64,000 nucleotides of DNA from Actinocatenispora rupis (GTDB taxonomy: Bacteria > Actinomycetota > Actinomycetes > Mycobacteriales > Micromonosporaceae), in the NCBI RefSeq assembly GCF_016861975.1, contig NZ_BOMB01000019.1, forward strand, positions 124,001-188,000, written 5' to 3'. The stretch's first letter is position 1. The number at the start of each line of letters is the position of its first letter. Positions 1 to 10,072 of the stretch are shown piece after piece. The notes below the pieces were generated by a model that worked only from the letters and a program-made list of their open reading frames with translations, made no database searches and was not told the DNA's origin. A program made the position numbers and the translations under genes.

Positions 1-428
1 CGGCCGGTACGGTGCCGGCGACGGGGCGGCCGGGGTTCGTGCTGGCCGACGACGAGATCGAGTTCGGGGTGGGCATCCACGGCGAGCCGGGCCGGGAGCG
101 GCGGCCGATGGAGCCGGCGGACGCGCTGACCGACCGGGCGCTGGCCGCGGTCCTCGACGACTTCGCCGCCGACGAGCTGACCGGTGACGTGCTGCTGTTC
201 GTCAACGGGCTGGGGTCGGCGACGCCGATGGAGTGCGCGATCGTGGCCCGCCGCGCGGTGCGTACGCTCGGCGAACGGGGCCTGCGGGTGGCCCGCAGCC
301 TGGTCGGGCAGTACATGACGTCGTTGGACATGCTCGGCGTGTCGCTGACCGTGCTGCGGTTGGACGACGACCTGGCGCGGCTGTGGGACGACCCGGTCGA
401 GACGGTGGCGCTGCGATGGGGAAGGTGA
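1..428 (+). CDS. dhaK: Dihydroxyacetone kinase subunit DhaK, C-terminal part
   Basis: C-terminal end of the substrate-binding subunit of a PTS-type dihydroxyacetone kinase; the gene enters from outside the window and its frame begins at base 3. GIHGEPG is visible near the start; in this family that motif carries the histidine thought to hold dihydroxyacetone as a hemiaminal. It is followed by LFVNGLGSATPMEC and TSLDMLGVSLTVLRLDD, typical of the DhaK C-terminus. DhaK presents dihydroxyacetone to the ADP-bound DhaL encoded 7 bases downstream, so the pair acts in cytoplasmic glycerol/triose metabolism. Identification is by motif recall; the N-terminal half cannot be judged. Confidence 0.9.
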   Translation, partial: AGTVPATGRPGFVLADDEIEFGVGIHGEPGRERRPMEPADALTDRALAAVLDDFAADELTGDVLLFVNGLGSATPMECAIVARRAVRTLGERGLRVARSLVGQYMTSLDMLGVSLTVLRLDDDLARLWDDPVETVALRWGR

Positions 429-435
429 GGGTGCG

Positions 436-1074
436 GTGAGCGAGGAGTTGACCGGCGCGGACGTCGCGGCCGTGTTCCACCGGTACGCGAAGACGGTGGC
501 GGAGCTGAAGGACCTGTTGACGGAGCTGGACACGGCGGTCGGCGACGGGGACCACGGCACGAACCTGGACCGGGGCATGCGCGCCGCCGTGGAGGCGCTC
601 GACGCGGGTACGCCGGGCACCCCCGGCGCGGTGTTCAACCTGGTCGGCCGCCGCCTGGTGTCGACGGTCGGTGGCGCCTCCGGCGCGCTGTACGGCACGG
701 CGTTCCTGCGGGCGGCGGGCGCCGCGGGCGACGCGACCGGCCTGGACGCGTCACGGATGGCGGCCGTACTGCGGCAGGCCACGGACGGCATCGCGGCGCG
801 CGGCAAGTGCGCCGCCGGCGACAAGACCATGTACGACGTGTGGTCGGCGGCGACGGAGGCGGTCGAGTCCGCGGCTGCCGGCGGTACGGGCCTGGCGGCG
901 GCGTTGTCGGCGGGTGCGGTGGCGGCGGCGGAGACCGTACGGCGGATGGTGCCGTGGCAGGCGCGCCGTGGCCGCGCCAGCTACCTGGGGGAGCGCAGCG
1001 TCGGGCACCGCGATCCGGGTGCGGTGTCCAGTCAGGCCCTGTTCGAGTGCCTCGCCGCGCAGGCCGCGGCGTGA
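436..1074 (+). CDS. dhaL: Dihydroxyacetone kinase ADP-binding subunit DhaL
   Basis: The 212-residue length fits DhaL, which keeps a tightly bound ADP and, once phosphorylated by DhaM, passes phosphate to dihydroxyacetone on DhaK. The Mg-ADP site shows as VGDGDHGTNLDRGM near residue 35, followed by GGASGALYGTAFL, CAAGDKTMYDVW and the C-terminal GRASYLGERSVGHRDPGA, all DhaL hallmarks. The start is GTG seven bases after dhaK. Its stop overlaps the GTG of the next gene by four bases (GTGA), implying translational coupling of all three Dha genes. The enzyme is expected in the cytoplasm. Confidence 0.93.
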   Translation: MSEELTGADVAAVFHRYAKTVAELKDLLTELDTAVGDGDHGTNLDRGMRAAVEALDAGTPGTPGAVFNLVGRRLVSTVGGASGALYGTAFLRAAGAAGDATGLDASRMAAVLRQATDGIAARGKCAAGDKTMYDVWSAATEAVESAAAGGTGLAAALSAGAVAAAETVRRMVPWQARRGRASYLGERSVGHRDPGAVSSQALFECLAAQAAA

Positions 1075-3293
1075 TCGGTCTGGTCCTCGTCTCGCACAGT
1101 GCGGCGTTGGCCGCCGGGCTGCGGGACCTCGTCGGCCAGATGGCGCCGGGCGTACCGGTGGTAGCGGCGGGCGGTGACGCCGACGGTGGCCTGGGTACGA
1201 GCCCGGATCTGGTGGCCGACGCGGTCACCGCCGCGGACTCCGGCGCCGGCGTGGCCATCCTGTACGACCTGGGCAGCGCGCGGATGTCGGCGGAGCTGGC
1301 GCTGGAGTTCCTGGATCCGGACGTGGCGGGACGCGCGCGGGTGGTGGACGCGGCGTTCGTCGAGGGTGCGCTGGAGGCGGGCGTGGCCGCGGCGGCGGGC
1401 GGTGACCTGTCGGCGGTGGCGACCGCGGCGGCGGAGGCGGGCCCGGAGCGGGCCGAGCCGGAGCCGGCGGCGCCGGTGGCCGCGGACCTGTCGGAGCGGG
1501 TGGTGCTGACCGATCCGGCGGGCCTGCACTTCCGCCCGGCCGCCGCGGTCGTCCGCGCGCTGACCGGGCTGTCCGCGGTGGTACAGGTGGCGGTGCCGGG
1601 GCGGCGGTCGGCGTCGGCGGGGAGCCTGAGCGGGCTGCTGCGGCTGTCCGCGCCGGTCGGTGCCGAGGTCGTCGTGTCGGCGTCCGGGCCGGACGCGTCG
1701 GCCGCGGTGGCGCGGGTGGTGGACGTGCTGTCGTCGGCCACCGACACGCCGGCCCCGGCCGAGGCACCACGCGCCTCCGGTACGACGGTGGGCGCGGCGC
1801 CGGGTCGTCGGGTGGGGCCGTTGAGCCGTCCGGGGCTGGTGGCGGTGGCCGTGCCGGCGGAGGAGTACCAGGGTGCGGAGCGGGAACGGGAACGGCTGGA
1901 CGCGGCGCTGCGCCGGGTACGGGACGAGCTGGCCGGCGGTGGGATCGTCGCCGCGCACCGGGCGCTGCTGGCCGATCCGGAGCTGACCGACGCCGCGTTC
2001 GGCGCGGTCGCCGACGGGACGCCCGCGGCGGCGGCGTGGTGGGCGGCGGTGGAGCGGACCCGTGCCGCGCTCGCCGCGGTACCGGACGCGGTGATCGCCT
2101 CGCGCGCGGTGGACGTGGCGGACGTGGGCCGGCGGGTGCTGGGCGCGCTGACGGGCCATCCGGTGGTCCCGTCGGTACCGGCGGGTGCGGTGCTGCTGGC
2201 CGACGACCTGCCGCCGTCGCTGGTACCGGAGCTGGCGGCGCGGGGCGCGGTCGGTTTCGTGCTGCGGGCGGGCGGTGCGCGCTCGCACGCCGCGGTACTG
2301 GCCCGTGCGGCGGGAGTACCGATGGTGGTGGCGGCGGGCGACGTGCTCGACGCGGTCCCGGACGGTACGCCGGTGCTGGTGGACGGCGGGACCGGTGAGC
2401 TGGTGGTGGACCCGGACGAGCGGGACGTGCCGCCGGCGGCGGCGCCGGTGGTGACCGGTCCGGTACGCCGGGCCGACGGGGGCGAGCTGCGGCTGGCGGC
2501 GAACGTCGGGTCGGTGGCCGACGCCCGCTCGGCGGCGGCGAACGGTGCGGGCGGCGTCGGCCTGCTGCGTACCGAGCTGCTGTTCGCGGGTCGTACGGTG
2601 CTGCCGGACGAGGACGAGCAGGTGGCGTGGTTGACCGGGATCCTGGCCGCGTGCCCGCCCGGCCCGGTGGTGGTACGCACGGTCGACCTGGGCGGTGACA
2701 AGCCGGTGCCGGCGCTGGGGCTGGACCCGGTGCGGCACGGCTTCCTCGGCGACCGCGGCCTGCGGCTGTGCCTGTCCCGGCCGGACCTGTTCCGCACCCA
2801 CCTGCGCGCGGTGCTGCGTGCCGCCGCGGTACGCCCGGTCGAGGTGATGGTGCCGTTCGTGACGGAGCCGGCGGAACTGGCCGCCGCGCGGGACGCGTTG
2901 CGGGCCGCGGCGGAGAGCCTGCGCGGCGACGGCGTGCCGTACGCGGAGCCGGCGGCGGTCGGGATGATGGTGGAGATTCCGACGGCGGCGCTGTCGGTGG
3001 CGCCGTTCCTGCCGCTGGTGGACTTCCTGAGCGTCGGCAGCAACGATCTCGCGCAGTACCTGAGCGCCAGCGACCGGACGCTGCCGGAGGTGGCCGGGAC
3101 GTACCGGGCGGGGGAGCGGCTGGTGCCGGATCTGGTGCGGCGGCTGGTCGCGGAGGCGGGGTCGGTGCCGGTCGCGGTGTGCGGCGACCTGGCCGGCGAC
3201 CCGGAGTACGCGCGGCGTCTGGTGGCCGCGGGGGTGGCGGAACTGAGCATGGCCGCCCCGCTGCTACCGGCCCTCCGCGCCGCTCTCGCCTGA
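1071..3293 (+). CDS. dhaM: DhaM-HPr-enzyme I fusion (multiphosphoryl transfer protein)
   Basis: A 740-residue protein that carries phosphate from PEP to DhaL. In order: an EIIA-mannose-type DhaM domain (residues 1-130; phosphorylatable His9 in LVSHSAA), an HPr domain (about 140-225; GLHFRPAA with His153), and a complete enzyme I. The enzyme I part has its swivelling-domain His406 in GGARSHAAVLARAAGVP, the PEP-binding barrel with GVGLLRTELLF and SVGSNDLAQYLSASDR, and Cys704 in VAVCGDLAGDP. Enterobacterial DhaM proteins stop after the enzyme I N-terminal half, so this one appears self-sufficient. The GTG start overlaps dhaL by four bases; a longer upstream frame only retranslates dhaL out of frame. 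Confidence 0.9.
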   Translation: MIGLVLVSHSAALAAGLRDLVGQMAPGVPVVAAGGDADGGLGTSPDLVADAVTAADSGAGVAILYDLGSARMSAELALEFLDPDVAGRARVVDAAFVEGALEAGVAAAAGGDLSAVATAAAEAGPERAEPEPAAPVAADLSERVVLTDPAGLHFRPAAAVVRALTGLSAVVQVAVPGRRSASAGSLSGLLRLSAPVGAEVVVSASGPDASAAVARVVDVLSSATDTPAPAEAPRASGTTVGAAPGRRVGPLSRPGLVAVAVPAEEYQGAERERERLDAALRRVRDELAGGGIVAAHRALLADPELTDAAFGAVADGTPAAAAWWAAVERTRAALAAVPDAVIASRAVDVADVGRRVLGALTGHPVVPSVPAGAVLLADDLPPSLVPELAARGAVGFVLRAGGARSHAAVLARAAGVPMVVAAGDVLDAVPDGTPVLVDGGTGELVVDPDERDVPPAAAPVVTGPVRRADGGELRLAANVGSVADARSAAANGAGGVGLLRTELLFAGRTVLPDEDEQVAWLTGILAACPPGPVVVRTVDLGGDKPVPALGLDPVRHGFLGDRGLRLCLSRPDLFRTHLRAVLRAAAVRPVEVMVPFVTEPAELAAARDALRAAAESLRGDGVPYAEPAAVGMMVEIPTAALSVAPFLPLVDFLSVGSNDLAQYLSASDRTLPEVAGTYRAGERLVPDLVRRLVAEAGSVPVAVCGDLAGDPEYARRLVAAGVAELSMAAPLLPALRAALA

Positions 3294-3368
3294 GTACGCG
3301 GTGCCGGCGTCTCCTGGCCATCGGGCGAGCGTGCGGGGTTGTCGGGGGTCGCGGGTAGGGTCGCGGGC

Positions 3369-4835
3369 GTGGAACCGGCCAGCCTCTTCGACCTGGGTAC
3401 TCCCGCGGCACCGTCCGCGTCCGAGCTGACCGAGCCGGACGAGCACGCGCCGCTCGCGGTGCGGATGCGTCCGCGCAGCGTGGACGAGCTGGTCGGGCAG
3501 GAGCACCTGCGGGCGCCGGGCGCGCCGCTGCGCCGGCTGGTGGAGGGCGACGCGCCGCTGTCGGTGATCCTGTGGGGTCCGCCGGGCAGCGGCAAGACCA
3601 CGATCGCGCACCTGGTGGCCGGGTCGACGAACCGGCGGTTCGTGGCGCTGTCGGCGCTGTCGTCCGGCGTCAAGGAGGTGCGCGAGGTCATCGCGGCGGC
3701 GCGGGCGGACCGTCGCCGGTCGGGTGCGCCGACGGTGTTGTTCATCGACGAGGTGCACCGGTTCACGAAGACCCAGCAGGACTCGCTGCTCGCCGCGGTC
3801 GAGGACCGTACGGTGACGTTGTTGGCGGCCACCACGGAGAATCCGTACTTCTCGGTCGTGTCGCCGTTGTTGTCCCGGTGCGTGTTGTTGACGCTGGAGC
3901 AGCTCGGCCCCGAGACGGTACGGGAGGTGCTGCGTCGGGCGTTGACCGACGAGCGGGGCCTGGCCGGCCGGGTCGGCCTGTCGGACGAGGCGGAGGAGCA
4001 CCTGGTCCGGCTGTCCGGTGGGGACGCCCGGAAGGCGTTGACGGCGTTGGAGGCGGCGGCGGGCTCGGCGCTGGCGACCGCGGACGGCGACGGTCCGGTG
4101 GTGGTGGATCTGGCGACGGCGGAGGCGGCCGTGGACACCGCCGCGGTGCGCTACGACCGGGCCGGTGACGGGCACTACGACATCTCCAGCGCGCTGATCA
4201 AGAGCCTGCGCGGGTCGGACGTGGACGCGGCGCTGCACTGGTTCGCCCGGATGGTGGTGGCGGGGGAGGACCCGCGGTTCATCGCCCGCCGGCTGATCAT
4301 CTTCGCCAGTGAGGACGTCGGGATGGCCGATCCGACGGCGTTGCAGGTCGCGGTGGCCGCCGCGGAGGCGTTGGACCGGGTGGGGTTGCCGGAGGCGCGG
4401 CTGAACCTGGGGCAGGCGGTGGTGCACCTGGCGACCGCCCCGAAGTCGAACTCGGTGACCACGGCGGTGTCGGCGGCGCTCGACGACGTCCGGGCCGGGC
4501 GTACCGGGATGGTGCCGCGGGGGTTGCGCGACGCGCACTACGCGGGCGCCCGGGGTCTGGGGCACGGCACCGGGTACCGGTATCCGCACGACGATCCGCG
4601 GGGCGTGGTCACCCAGCAGTACGCGCCGGACGAGACGGTGGGCCGGGACTACTACGTACCGAAGCGGTTGGGTGCGGAGCGGGCGGTCGCCGACCGGCTC
4701 GACCGGATCCGGCAGATCGTGCGGGGGACGCGTCCCGCATCGGCCGCCCCGTCCACCTCGTTGTCCGGTACGGGACCGGATAACGACTCGCCGGAGCCGG
4801 ACGCCGGTCCCGATACTGGGAGCGACGGGCGGTAG
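3369..4835 (+). CDS. rarA: Replication-associated recombination protein A (RarA/MgsA AAA ATPase)
   Basis: AAA+ ATPase of the RarA/MgsA/WRNIP1 family acting at stalled replication forks. The N-terminus reads [21 protein letters not shown], the usual opening. Walker A is GPPGSGKTT and Walker [20 protein letters not shown] (sensor 1) and the C-terminal tetramerisation region ([25 protein letters not shown]) are intact. The chosen GTG gives [10 protein letters not shown]; frames ten codons longer are open but add nothing recognisable. A TAGGGT hexamer lies seven bases before this GTG, so a leaderless transcript is possible, though no -35 is evident. Length of 488 residues is normal for actinobacteria. 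Confidence 0.92.
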   Translation: MEPASLFDLGTPAAPSASELTEPDEHAPLAVRMRPRSVDELVGQEHLRAPGAPLRRLVEGDAPLSVILWGPPGSGKTTIAHLVAGSTNRRFVALSALSSGVKEVREVIAAARADRRRSGAPTVLFIDEVHRFTKTQQDSLLAAVEDRTVTLLAATTENPYFSVVSPLLSRCVLLTLEQLGPETVREVLRRALTDERGLAGRVGLSDEAEEHLVRLSGGDARKALTALEAAAGSALATADGDGPVVVDLATAEAAVDTAAVRYDRAGDGHYDISSALIKSLRGSDVDAALHWFARMVVAGEDPRFIARRLIIFASEDVGMADPTALQVAVAAAEALDRVGLPEARLNLGQAVVHLATAPKSNSVTTAVSAALDDVRAGRTGMVPRGLRDAHYAGARGLGHGTGYRYPHDDPRGVVTQQYAPDETVGRDYYVPKRLGAERAVADRLDRIRQIVRGTRPASAAPSTSLSGTGPDNDSPEPDAGPDTGSDGR

Positions 4836-4916
4836 GGTTCTGTCCAGGTCGCTGGTGCGACACGCCGGCCGGGGTCCACGGCGGGGCGGACCCGTGTGTT
4901 CGAGGGGGACGTTGGG

Positions 4917-5453
4917 GTGTCCGGGACAGAGCTCGCAGCGCTGATCGCGGCGCTGGCGTTTCTGCTGTTGGTGGGTGTGCTGATGGTGCCCATCCTGAAG
5001 CTGCGGCACACCGTCGACGCGGCGACCCGGGCGCTGACCGAGGTGGCCGAGCGGACCGGTCCGTTGCTGACCGACGCGAACCGTACCCTCGACGGGATGA
5101 ACACCGCCATCGGGCAGCTGCAGACCTCGCTCGACGGGGTGAATTCCCAGCTGGAACGGGTCGACGCGATCACCGGCCACGCCGAGCGGGTGTCCGGCAA
5201 CGTGGCGCAGCTGTCGACGGTGGTCGCCGGGGTGACCACCAGTCCGCTGGTCAAGGTCGCCGCCTTCGGTTACGGGGTGCGCCGCACCGTCAACGCCCGC
5301 CGCGGCGGCGACACGACGGTGCGCGGGGCGCGGAAGCAGAAGAAGAGCGCGCAGCCGAAGATCGTGCGGCGCGCGGTGGGCCGCGGGCTGTTCCGCCGCG
5401 CGGCGGGGCACGGCAGTACCGTCCGTTCGGGCGCGGGGGAGAGGACCGTCTGA
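4917..5453 (+). CDS. DUF948 family single-pass membrane protein
   Basis: A 178-residue protein with one N-terminal membrane segment (residues about 3-26, ELAALIAALAFLLLVGVLMV). An amphipathic, Thr/Asn/Asp-rich helical region follows (LTEVAERTGPLLTDANRTLDGMN), predicted to form a coiled coil, and then a very basic tail. This is the layout of the DUF948 family of unknown function commonly found just upstream of alaS in actinobacteria. GTG was chosen because the hydrophobic segment follows at once and a G-rich stretch (GAGGGGGAC) sits upstream. Its stop TGA shares one base with the next ATG, so the two small genes are likely co-translated. Confidence 0.75.
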   Translation: MSGTELAALIAALAFLLLVGVLMVPILKLRHTVDAATRALTEVAERTGPLLTDANRTLDGMNTAIGQLQTSLDGVNSQLERVDAITGHAERVSGNVAQLSTVVAGVTTSPLVKVAAFGYGVRRTVNARRGGDTTVRGARKQKKSAQPKIVRRAVGRGLFRRAAGHGSTVRSGAGERTV

Positions 5454-5731
5454 TGCGTCGGCTGTTCTGGCTCGGCCTGGGTGTCGCGGTTGGTGTCGTG
5501 GCGGTCCGCAAGATCTCCCAGAAGGCCGAGGCGTTCACGCCGCAGGGTGTCGCCGCGTCGCTGCAGTCGACGGCGGCGGGTGCCGCCGCGAACGCGCTGG
5601 ACGAGGTGCGTTCGTTCGTGTCGGACGTGCGAGCTTCGATGGCCGAGCGCGAAGGACAGATCCACGAGGCGGTCGCGGCCAACCTGGATCTGGGTGCTCG
5701 GCCCGCGTCCCTCGACCCGCGCGACCGGTAA
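5453..5731 (+). CDS. Small membrane-anchored protein (DUF6167-like)
   Basis: A 92-residue product beginning MRRLFWLGLGVAVGVVAVRKI, a short N-terminal membrane helix or anchor, followed by an alanine-rich helix and a charged C-terminus. Proteins of this shape sit between the DUF948 gene and alaS in many actinobacteria and are listed as DUF6167; the role is unknown. The start codon overlaps the preceding stop by one base (TGATG). The partner role with the DUF948 protein is inferred only from this coupling and conserved position. Confidence 0.7.
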   Translation: MRRLFWLGLGVAVGVVAVRKISQKAEAFTPQGVAASLQSTAAGAAANALDEVRSFVSDVRASMAEREGQIHEAVAANLDLGARPASLDPRDR

Positions 5732-5752
5732 GGAAAGCGAGACTTCTCCCAG

Positions 5753-8434
5753 ATGCGTACCGCGGAGATCAAGCGTCGGTTCCTGGCGCATTTCGAGAAC
5801 AACGGGCACACGGTGGTGCCGAGCGCGCCGCTGCCCTTCGACGACCCGAACCTGCTGTTCGTCAACGCCGGCATGGTGCAGTTCAAGCCGTACCTGCTGG
5901 GGCAGGTGACGCCGCCGTTCCCGCGCGCGACCAGCGTGCAGAAGTGCGTGCGGACGCCGGACATCGACGAGGTCGGCAAGACCTCGCGGCACGGCACGTT
6001 CTTCCAGATGAACGGCAACTTCTCGTTCGGTGACTACTTCAAGGAAGGCGCCATCACGCTGGCCTGGGAGCTGGCGACGAAGTCCGTGGAGGACGGCGGC
6101 TTCGGGATGGACCCGGAGAAGCTGTGGCCGACCGTCTACCTGGACGACGACGAGGCGTACGACATCTGGCACCGGGTGGTCGGGGTGCCGGCGGATCGGA
6201 TCCAGCGGCGCGGCAAGGCCGACAACTTCTGGTCGATGGGTGTGCCGGGGCCGTGCGGCCCGTGCTCGGAGATCTTCGTGGACCGCGGCCCGGAGTACGG
6301 GGCGGAGGGCGGTCCGGAGGTCGACGAGGACCGCTACATGGAGTTCTGGAACCTCGTGTTCATGCAGAACCTGCGCGGTCCGGGCACCGGCAAGGAGAAC
6401 TTCGAGATCGTCGGTGACCTGCCGGCGAAGAACATCGACACGGGCATGGGCCTGGAGCGCGTCGCGGCGTACCTGCAGGGTGTCGACAACCTGTACGAGA
6501 TCGACGAGGTCTGGCCGATCCTGGACAAGGCCAGCGAACTGACCGGCAAGCGGTACGGCGCGTCGACCAGCCACGTCGCGTCCGAGTCGCACCCGGACGA
6601 CGTGCGGCTGCGGGTGGTCGCCGACCACGTGCGCACCGGGCTGATGCTGATCGGCGACGGCGTCACCCCGTCCAACGAGGGCCGGGGTTACGTGCTGCGC
6701 CGGATCCTGCGCCGCGCGGTGCGGGCGGTGCGGCTGCTGGGGTACGACAAGCCGGCGATGCCGGAGCTGCTGCCGGTGGCGCGGGACTGCATGTCCCCGT
6801 CGTACCCGGAGCTGGCGACCGACTACGAGCGGATCAGCCAGTACGCGTACGGCGAGGAGGAGGCGTTCCTCGCGACGCTGAAGGCGGGCACCACGATCCT
6901 GGACGTGGCGGTCGAGGAGACGCGGAAGTCGGGCGGCTCGACGCTGTCCGGGGCGAAGGCGTTCCAGCTGCACGACACGTACGGGTTCCCGATCGACCTG
7001 ACGTTGGAGATCGCGGCGGAGCAGGGCCTGGCGGTCGACGAGGACGGCTTCCGCCGCCTGATGACCGAGCAGCGCACCCGGGCGAAGGCCGACGCGCAGG
7101 CGCGCAAGACCGGCCACGCCGACACCTCGGCGTACCGGGCGGTGCTGGACTCCGGCGGCGCGGTCGAGTTCACCGGGTACGCGGAGGTGTCGCGGGAGGC
7201 GCGCGTCCGGGCGCTGCTGTCCGGCGGCGAGCCGTTGACGGGCGCCGGTGAGGGCGACGAGGTCGAGCTGGTCCTCGACGCCACCCCGTTCTACGCGGAG
7301 GGCGGCGGCCAGCAGCCCGACACCGGCCGGATCCAGGTCGGCGGCGGCGAGGTCGAGGTGTACGACGTGCAGCAGCCGGTGCCCGGCCTGTTCGTACACC
7401 GGGCGCGGGTGTTGCGCGGCGAGGTGCGGACCGGGGAGACCGGGTTCGCGGAGATCGACATCCGGCGCCGCCGGGCGATCTCCCGTTCGCACACCGCGAC
7501 GCACCTGGTGCACCAGACGATCCGCAACTTCCTGGGCGAGTCGGCGACGCAGGCCGGTTCGCTGAACGCGCCGGGCCGGCTGCGGTTCGACTTCAACATC
7601 CCGGGCGCGGTCCCGGCCAGCGTGCTCGCCGACGTCGAGCAGCAGGTCAACGAGGTGTTGATGGCCGACCTGGAGGTGCACGCGTTCGTCACCTCGATGG
7701 CGGAGGCGCGCAAGCTGGGCGCGATGGCCCTGTTCGGCGAGAAGTACGGCGACGAGGTGCGGGTCGTCGAGGTCGGCGACTACGCCCGCGAACTGTGCGG
7801 CGGCACGCACGCGGCGCGGTCGGGTCAGTTGGGCGTGGTGAAGATCCTGCACGAGGCGTCGGTCGGCGCCGGCGTACGGCGGGTCGAGGCGCTGGTGGGC
7901 ATCGACGCGTTCAACTTCCTGGCGCGGGAGCACCTGCTGGTGTCGCGGCTGGCGGAGACGTACCGGGCGAAGCCGGAGGAGGTCGCCGACCGGGTCGAGC
8001 AGACCATCGCGCAGCTCCGCGACGCGGAGAAGGAGCTGGAGAAGCTGCGCGCGCAGATGGTCCTGGCGAACGCGGGCGGGCTGGCCGCGGCGGCGAAGGA
8101 CGTGCGGGGCGTGGCGGTGGTGACCACCGAGGCGCCGAGCAGTGCGAGTACGAACGACGTGCGGACGCTGGTGCAGGAGATCCGGGGCCGGCTGTCGGCG
8201 GGTCGCGCCGGTGTGGTCGCGGTGAGCGCCCGGTCGAACGGCAAGGCGTCGCTGGTCGTCGCGGTCAACGCGGAGGCGCGCAAGGCGGGTCTGTCGGCGA
8301 AGGATCTGGTGAAGGCGGCGCTGTCCGGCCGTGGCGGCGGCAACGACGACCTGGCCCAGGGCGGCGGTGTACCGGAGGATCAGGCGCCGGTGCTGCTGAC
8401 CGCCGTCGAGGACCTGGTGGCCACGGCGACGTGA
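5753..8434 (+). CDS. alaS: Alanyl-tRNA synthetase
   Basis: Full-length class II alanyl-tRNA synthetase (893 residues) that charges tRNA-Ala in the cytoplasm. The N-terminal catalytic domain shows [34 protein letters not shown] and [16 protein letters not shown]. The editing domain carries the zinc-binding set HTATHLVH and [13 protein letters not shown], and the C-Ala region ends with [16 protein letters not shown] is preceded by AAGGAAAG. The last four bases overlap ruvX (GTGA), so the housekeeping run alaS-ruvX-mltG-aroE is expected to be one transcript. Confidence 0.97.
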   Translation: MRTAEIKRRFLAHFENNGHTVVPSAPLPFDDPNLLFVNAGMVQFKPYLLGQVTPPFPRATSVQKCVRTPDIDEVGKTSRHGTFFQMNGNFSFGDYFKEGAITLAWELATKSVEDGGFGMDPEKLWPTVYLDDDEAYDIWHRVVGVPADRIQRRGKADNFWSMGVPGPCGPCSEIFVDRGPEYGAEGGPEVDEDRYMEFWNLVFMQNLRGPGTGKENFEIVGDLPAKNIDTGMGLERVAAYLQGVDNLYEIDEVWPILDKASELTGKRYGASTSHVASESHPDDVRLRVVADHVRTGLMLIGDGVTPSNEGRGYVLRRILRRAVRAVRLLGYDKPAMPELLPVARDCMSPSYPELATDYERISQYAYGEEEAFLATLKAGTTILDVAVEETRKSGGSTLSGAKAFQLHDTYGFPIDLTLEIAAEQGLAVDEDGFRRLMTEQRTRAKADAQARKTGHADTSAYRAVLDSGGAVEFTGYAEVSREARVRALLSGGEPLTGAGEGDEVELVLDATPFYAEGGGQQPDTGRIQVGGGEVEVYDVQQPVPGLFVHRARVLRGEVRTGETGFAEIDIRRRRAISRSHTATHLVHQTIRNFLGESATQAGSLNAPGRLRFDFNIPGAVPASVLADVEQQVNEVLMADLEVHAFVTSMAEARKLGAMALFGEKYGDEVRVVEVGDYARELCGGTHAARSGQLGVVKILHEASVGAGVRRVEALVGIDAFNFLAREHLLVSRLAETYRAKPEEVADRVEQTIAQLRDAEKELEKLRAQMVLANAGGLAAAAKDVRGVAVVTTEAPSSASTNDVRTLVQEIRGRLSAGRAGVVAVSARSNGKASLVVAVNAEARKAGLSAKDLVKAALSGRGGGNDDLAQGGGVPEDQAPVLLTAVEDLVATAT

Positions 8435-8913
8435 GCGGGCCGGATCAGGCCGGTTTCCGCCGGGGCGTACGGCTCGGGGTGGATGTCGGTACCGTCCGGA
8501 TCGGGGTGTCGTGCTGCGATCCGGACGGTCTGCTCGCCTCTCCCGTGACGACCGTCCCACGGGACCGGTCGGCGCGGGGCGACACGCCGGAGGCGTCTGA
8601 CCTCACGGCCCTTGCCCATCTCGTCGGGGAGTACGACCCTGTGGAGGTGGTTGTCGGACTTCCGATCACCCTCGGTGGCCAGGAGAGTCACGCGGCGCGT
8701 GACGTCCGGGCGTACGCGTCACGGCTCGGTGACCGGGTCGCGCCGGTGCCGATCGTCTTCTCGGACGAGAGGATGTCGACCGCGGTCGCAACCCGTAGGC
8801 TGTCCGATCGTGGCGTCCGCGGCAAGCGACGCCGGGCGGTGGTCGACCAGGCCGCCGCGGTGGAGATCCTGCAGTCGTGGCTCGACGCGCACCGGAGGCG
8901 GACGGATGCTTGA
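8431..8913 (+). CDS. ruvX: RuvX/YqgF Holliday junction resolvase-like nuclease
   Basis: A 160-residue RNase H-fold protein of the YqgF/RuvX family, implicated in 16S rRNA 5-prime maturation and possibly Holliday-junction resolution. The fold's first acidic strand is [14 protein letters not shown], followed by [14 protein letters not shown] and [13 protein letters not shown], the last carrying conserved catalytic Asp/Glu positions. The GTG start ([12 protein letters not shown]) overlaps alaS by four bases; any upstream extension would only retranslate alaS in another frame. The neighbour order alaS-ruvX-mltG is conserved in actinobacteria. Confidence 0.9.
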   Translation: MSGPDQAGFRRGVRLGVDVGTVRIGVSCCDPDGLLASPVTTVPRDRSARGDTPEASDLTALAHLVGEYDPVEVVVGLPITLGGQESHAARDVRAYASRLGDRVAPVPIVFSDERMSTAVATRRLSDRGVRGKRRRAVVDQAAAVEILQSWLDAHRRRTDA

Positions 8914-10072
8914 TGGCCTGGACCTCGCGTACGAGGAGAGCGACGCTCGCCCGGGTCGGCACCGCCGGCGCCGGAAAAAGGGCGGCCGCACCGTGTTCGC
9001 GCTGGTCATGGTCGTCGTGCTGCTCGGCTGTCTGGGTGGCGGCGCGGTGTTCGGCTGGACGAAGGTGCGCGGGTTCTTCGTCGCCCCCGACTACACCGGC
9101 GCCGGCTCCGGTACGGCGCAGATCCAGGTGAAGACCGGCGACAGCGCCGCCGACATCGGCAACACCCTGTACACGAAGGGTGTGGTGAAGAGCGCGAAGG
9201 CGTTCGTGGACGCGGCGGGCGACAACCCGCACGGCCGGGAGATCCAGCCGGGCTACTACCAGCTGCACAAGCGGATGAAGGCGTCGCTGGCGGTGACCGC
9301 GCTGCTGGATCTGAAGAACCGGGTCTCGACGAAGGTCACGCTCTCCGAGGGCCTGACGATGAACGCGTCGCTCAAGCGGCTGTCGACGGCGATGAAGCTG
9401 CCGCTGTCGGACTTCCAGCAGGCCGCGAAGGATCCCGCGTCGCTGGGCATCGGCAAGAACTGGTTCGTGCGTAACGACAAGAAGAAGTCGGCGAAGACCA
9501 TCGAGGGCTTCCTGTACCCGGACACGTACATGTTCGACCCGGGTACGACGGCGAAGGAGGCGCTGCAGGAGATCGTGCAGCACTTCATGAAGGCCGCCGC
9601 GGACAGCGGGCTGGACAAGGGCGCCAACGGCATGAGCCCGTACGAGTTGCTCATCGGGGCGTCGATGGTGCAGGCGGAGGCCGGCATCAGCGAGGACGAG
9701 CCGAAGGTGGCGCGGGTCATCTACAACCGGCTGCACGCCGACCAGTTCCCGTGGTTGAAGAAGCTGCACTTCGACTCGACCACGAACTACTGGCTGGACA
9801 TGAAGGGCAACGGCGCCAAGCGTTCCAGCGAGTTGACGGTCAGCGAGCTGAACGACCCGAAGAACCTCTACAGCACCACGGTGTACGAGGGGCTGCCGCC
9901 GGGGCCGATCGACAGCCCGGGCGCCACGGCGATGAAGGCGATGGTCCAGCCGGCCGCCGGCAACTGGTACTACTTCGTCGTGATCGACAAGAGCGGCCGG
10001 TCGGCGTTCACGAACTCCAGCGCGCAGCACGAGAGGAACGTCGCGGAAGCCCAGAAGAACGGTGTCGGCTGA
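8906..10072 (+). CDS. mltG: Endolytic murein transglycosylase MltG
   Basis: A 388-residue membrane-anchored lytic transglycosylase of the YceG/MltG family, which cuts nascent glycan strands and terminates their polymerisation. A basic cytoplasmic stretch (RRRRKKGGR) is followed by one membrane segment (about residues 32-53), a LysM-like region and the catalytic domain. IEGFLYPDTYMF and ASMVQAEAGISEDEPKVARV are present; the glutamate in the latter is the family catalytic residue. The ATG overlaps the end of ruvX by eight bases. The following aroE starts inside its last codons, so the enzymes share a transcript despite unrelated roles. Confidence 0.93.
   Translation: MLDGLDLAYEESDARPGRHRRRRKKGGRTVFALVMVVVLLGCLGGGAVFGWTKVRGFFVAPDYTGAGSGTAQIQVKTGDSAADIGNTLYTKGVVKSAKAFVDAAGDNPHGREIQPGYYQLHKRMKASLAVTALLDLKNRVSTKVTLSEGLTMNASLKRLSTAMKLPLSDFQQAAKDPASLGIGKNWFVRNDKKKSAKTIEGFLYPDTYMFDPGTTAKEALQEIVQHFMKAAADSGLDKGANGMSPYELLIGASMVQAEAGISEDEPKVARVIYNRLHADQFPWLKKLHFDSTTNYWLDMKGNGAKRSSELTVSELNDPKNLYSTTVYEGLPPGPIDSPGATAMKAMVQPAAGNWYYFVVIDKSGRSAFTNSSAQHERNVAEAQKNGVG

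Noticed and set aside
635-4138. A 1167-residue open frame on the minus strand opposite dhaL, dhaM and rarA
   Set aside because: It is Ser/Arg/Ala/Thr-rich without recognisable motifs and lies antiparallel to genes with complete catalytic signatures; long antisense frames are expected at this GC content.
5270-8560. A very long minus-strand open frame opposite alaS
   Set aside because: Low-complexity Arg/His/Val-rich shadow translation; alaS on the plus strand is complete and conserved.
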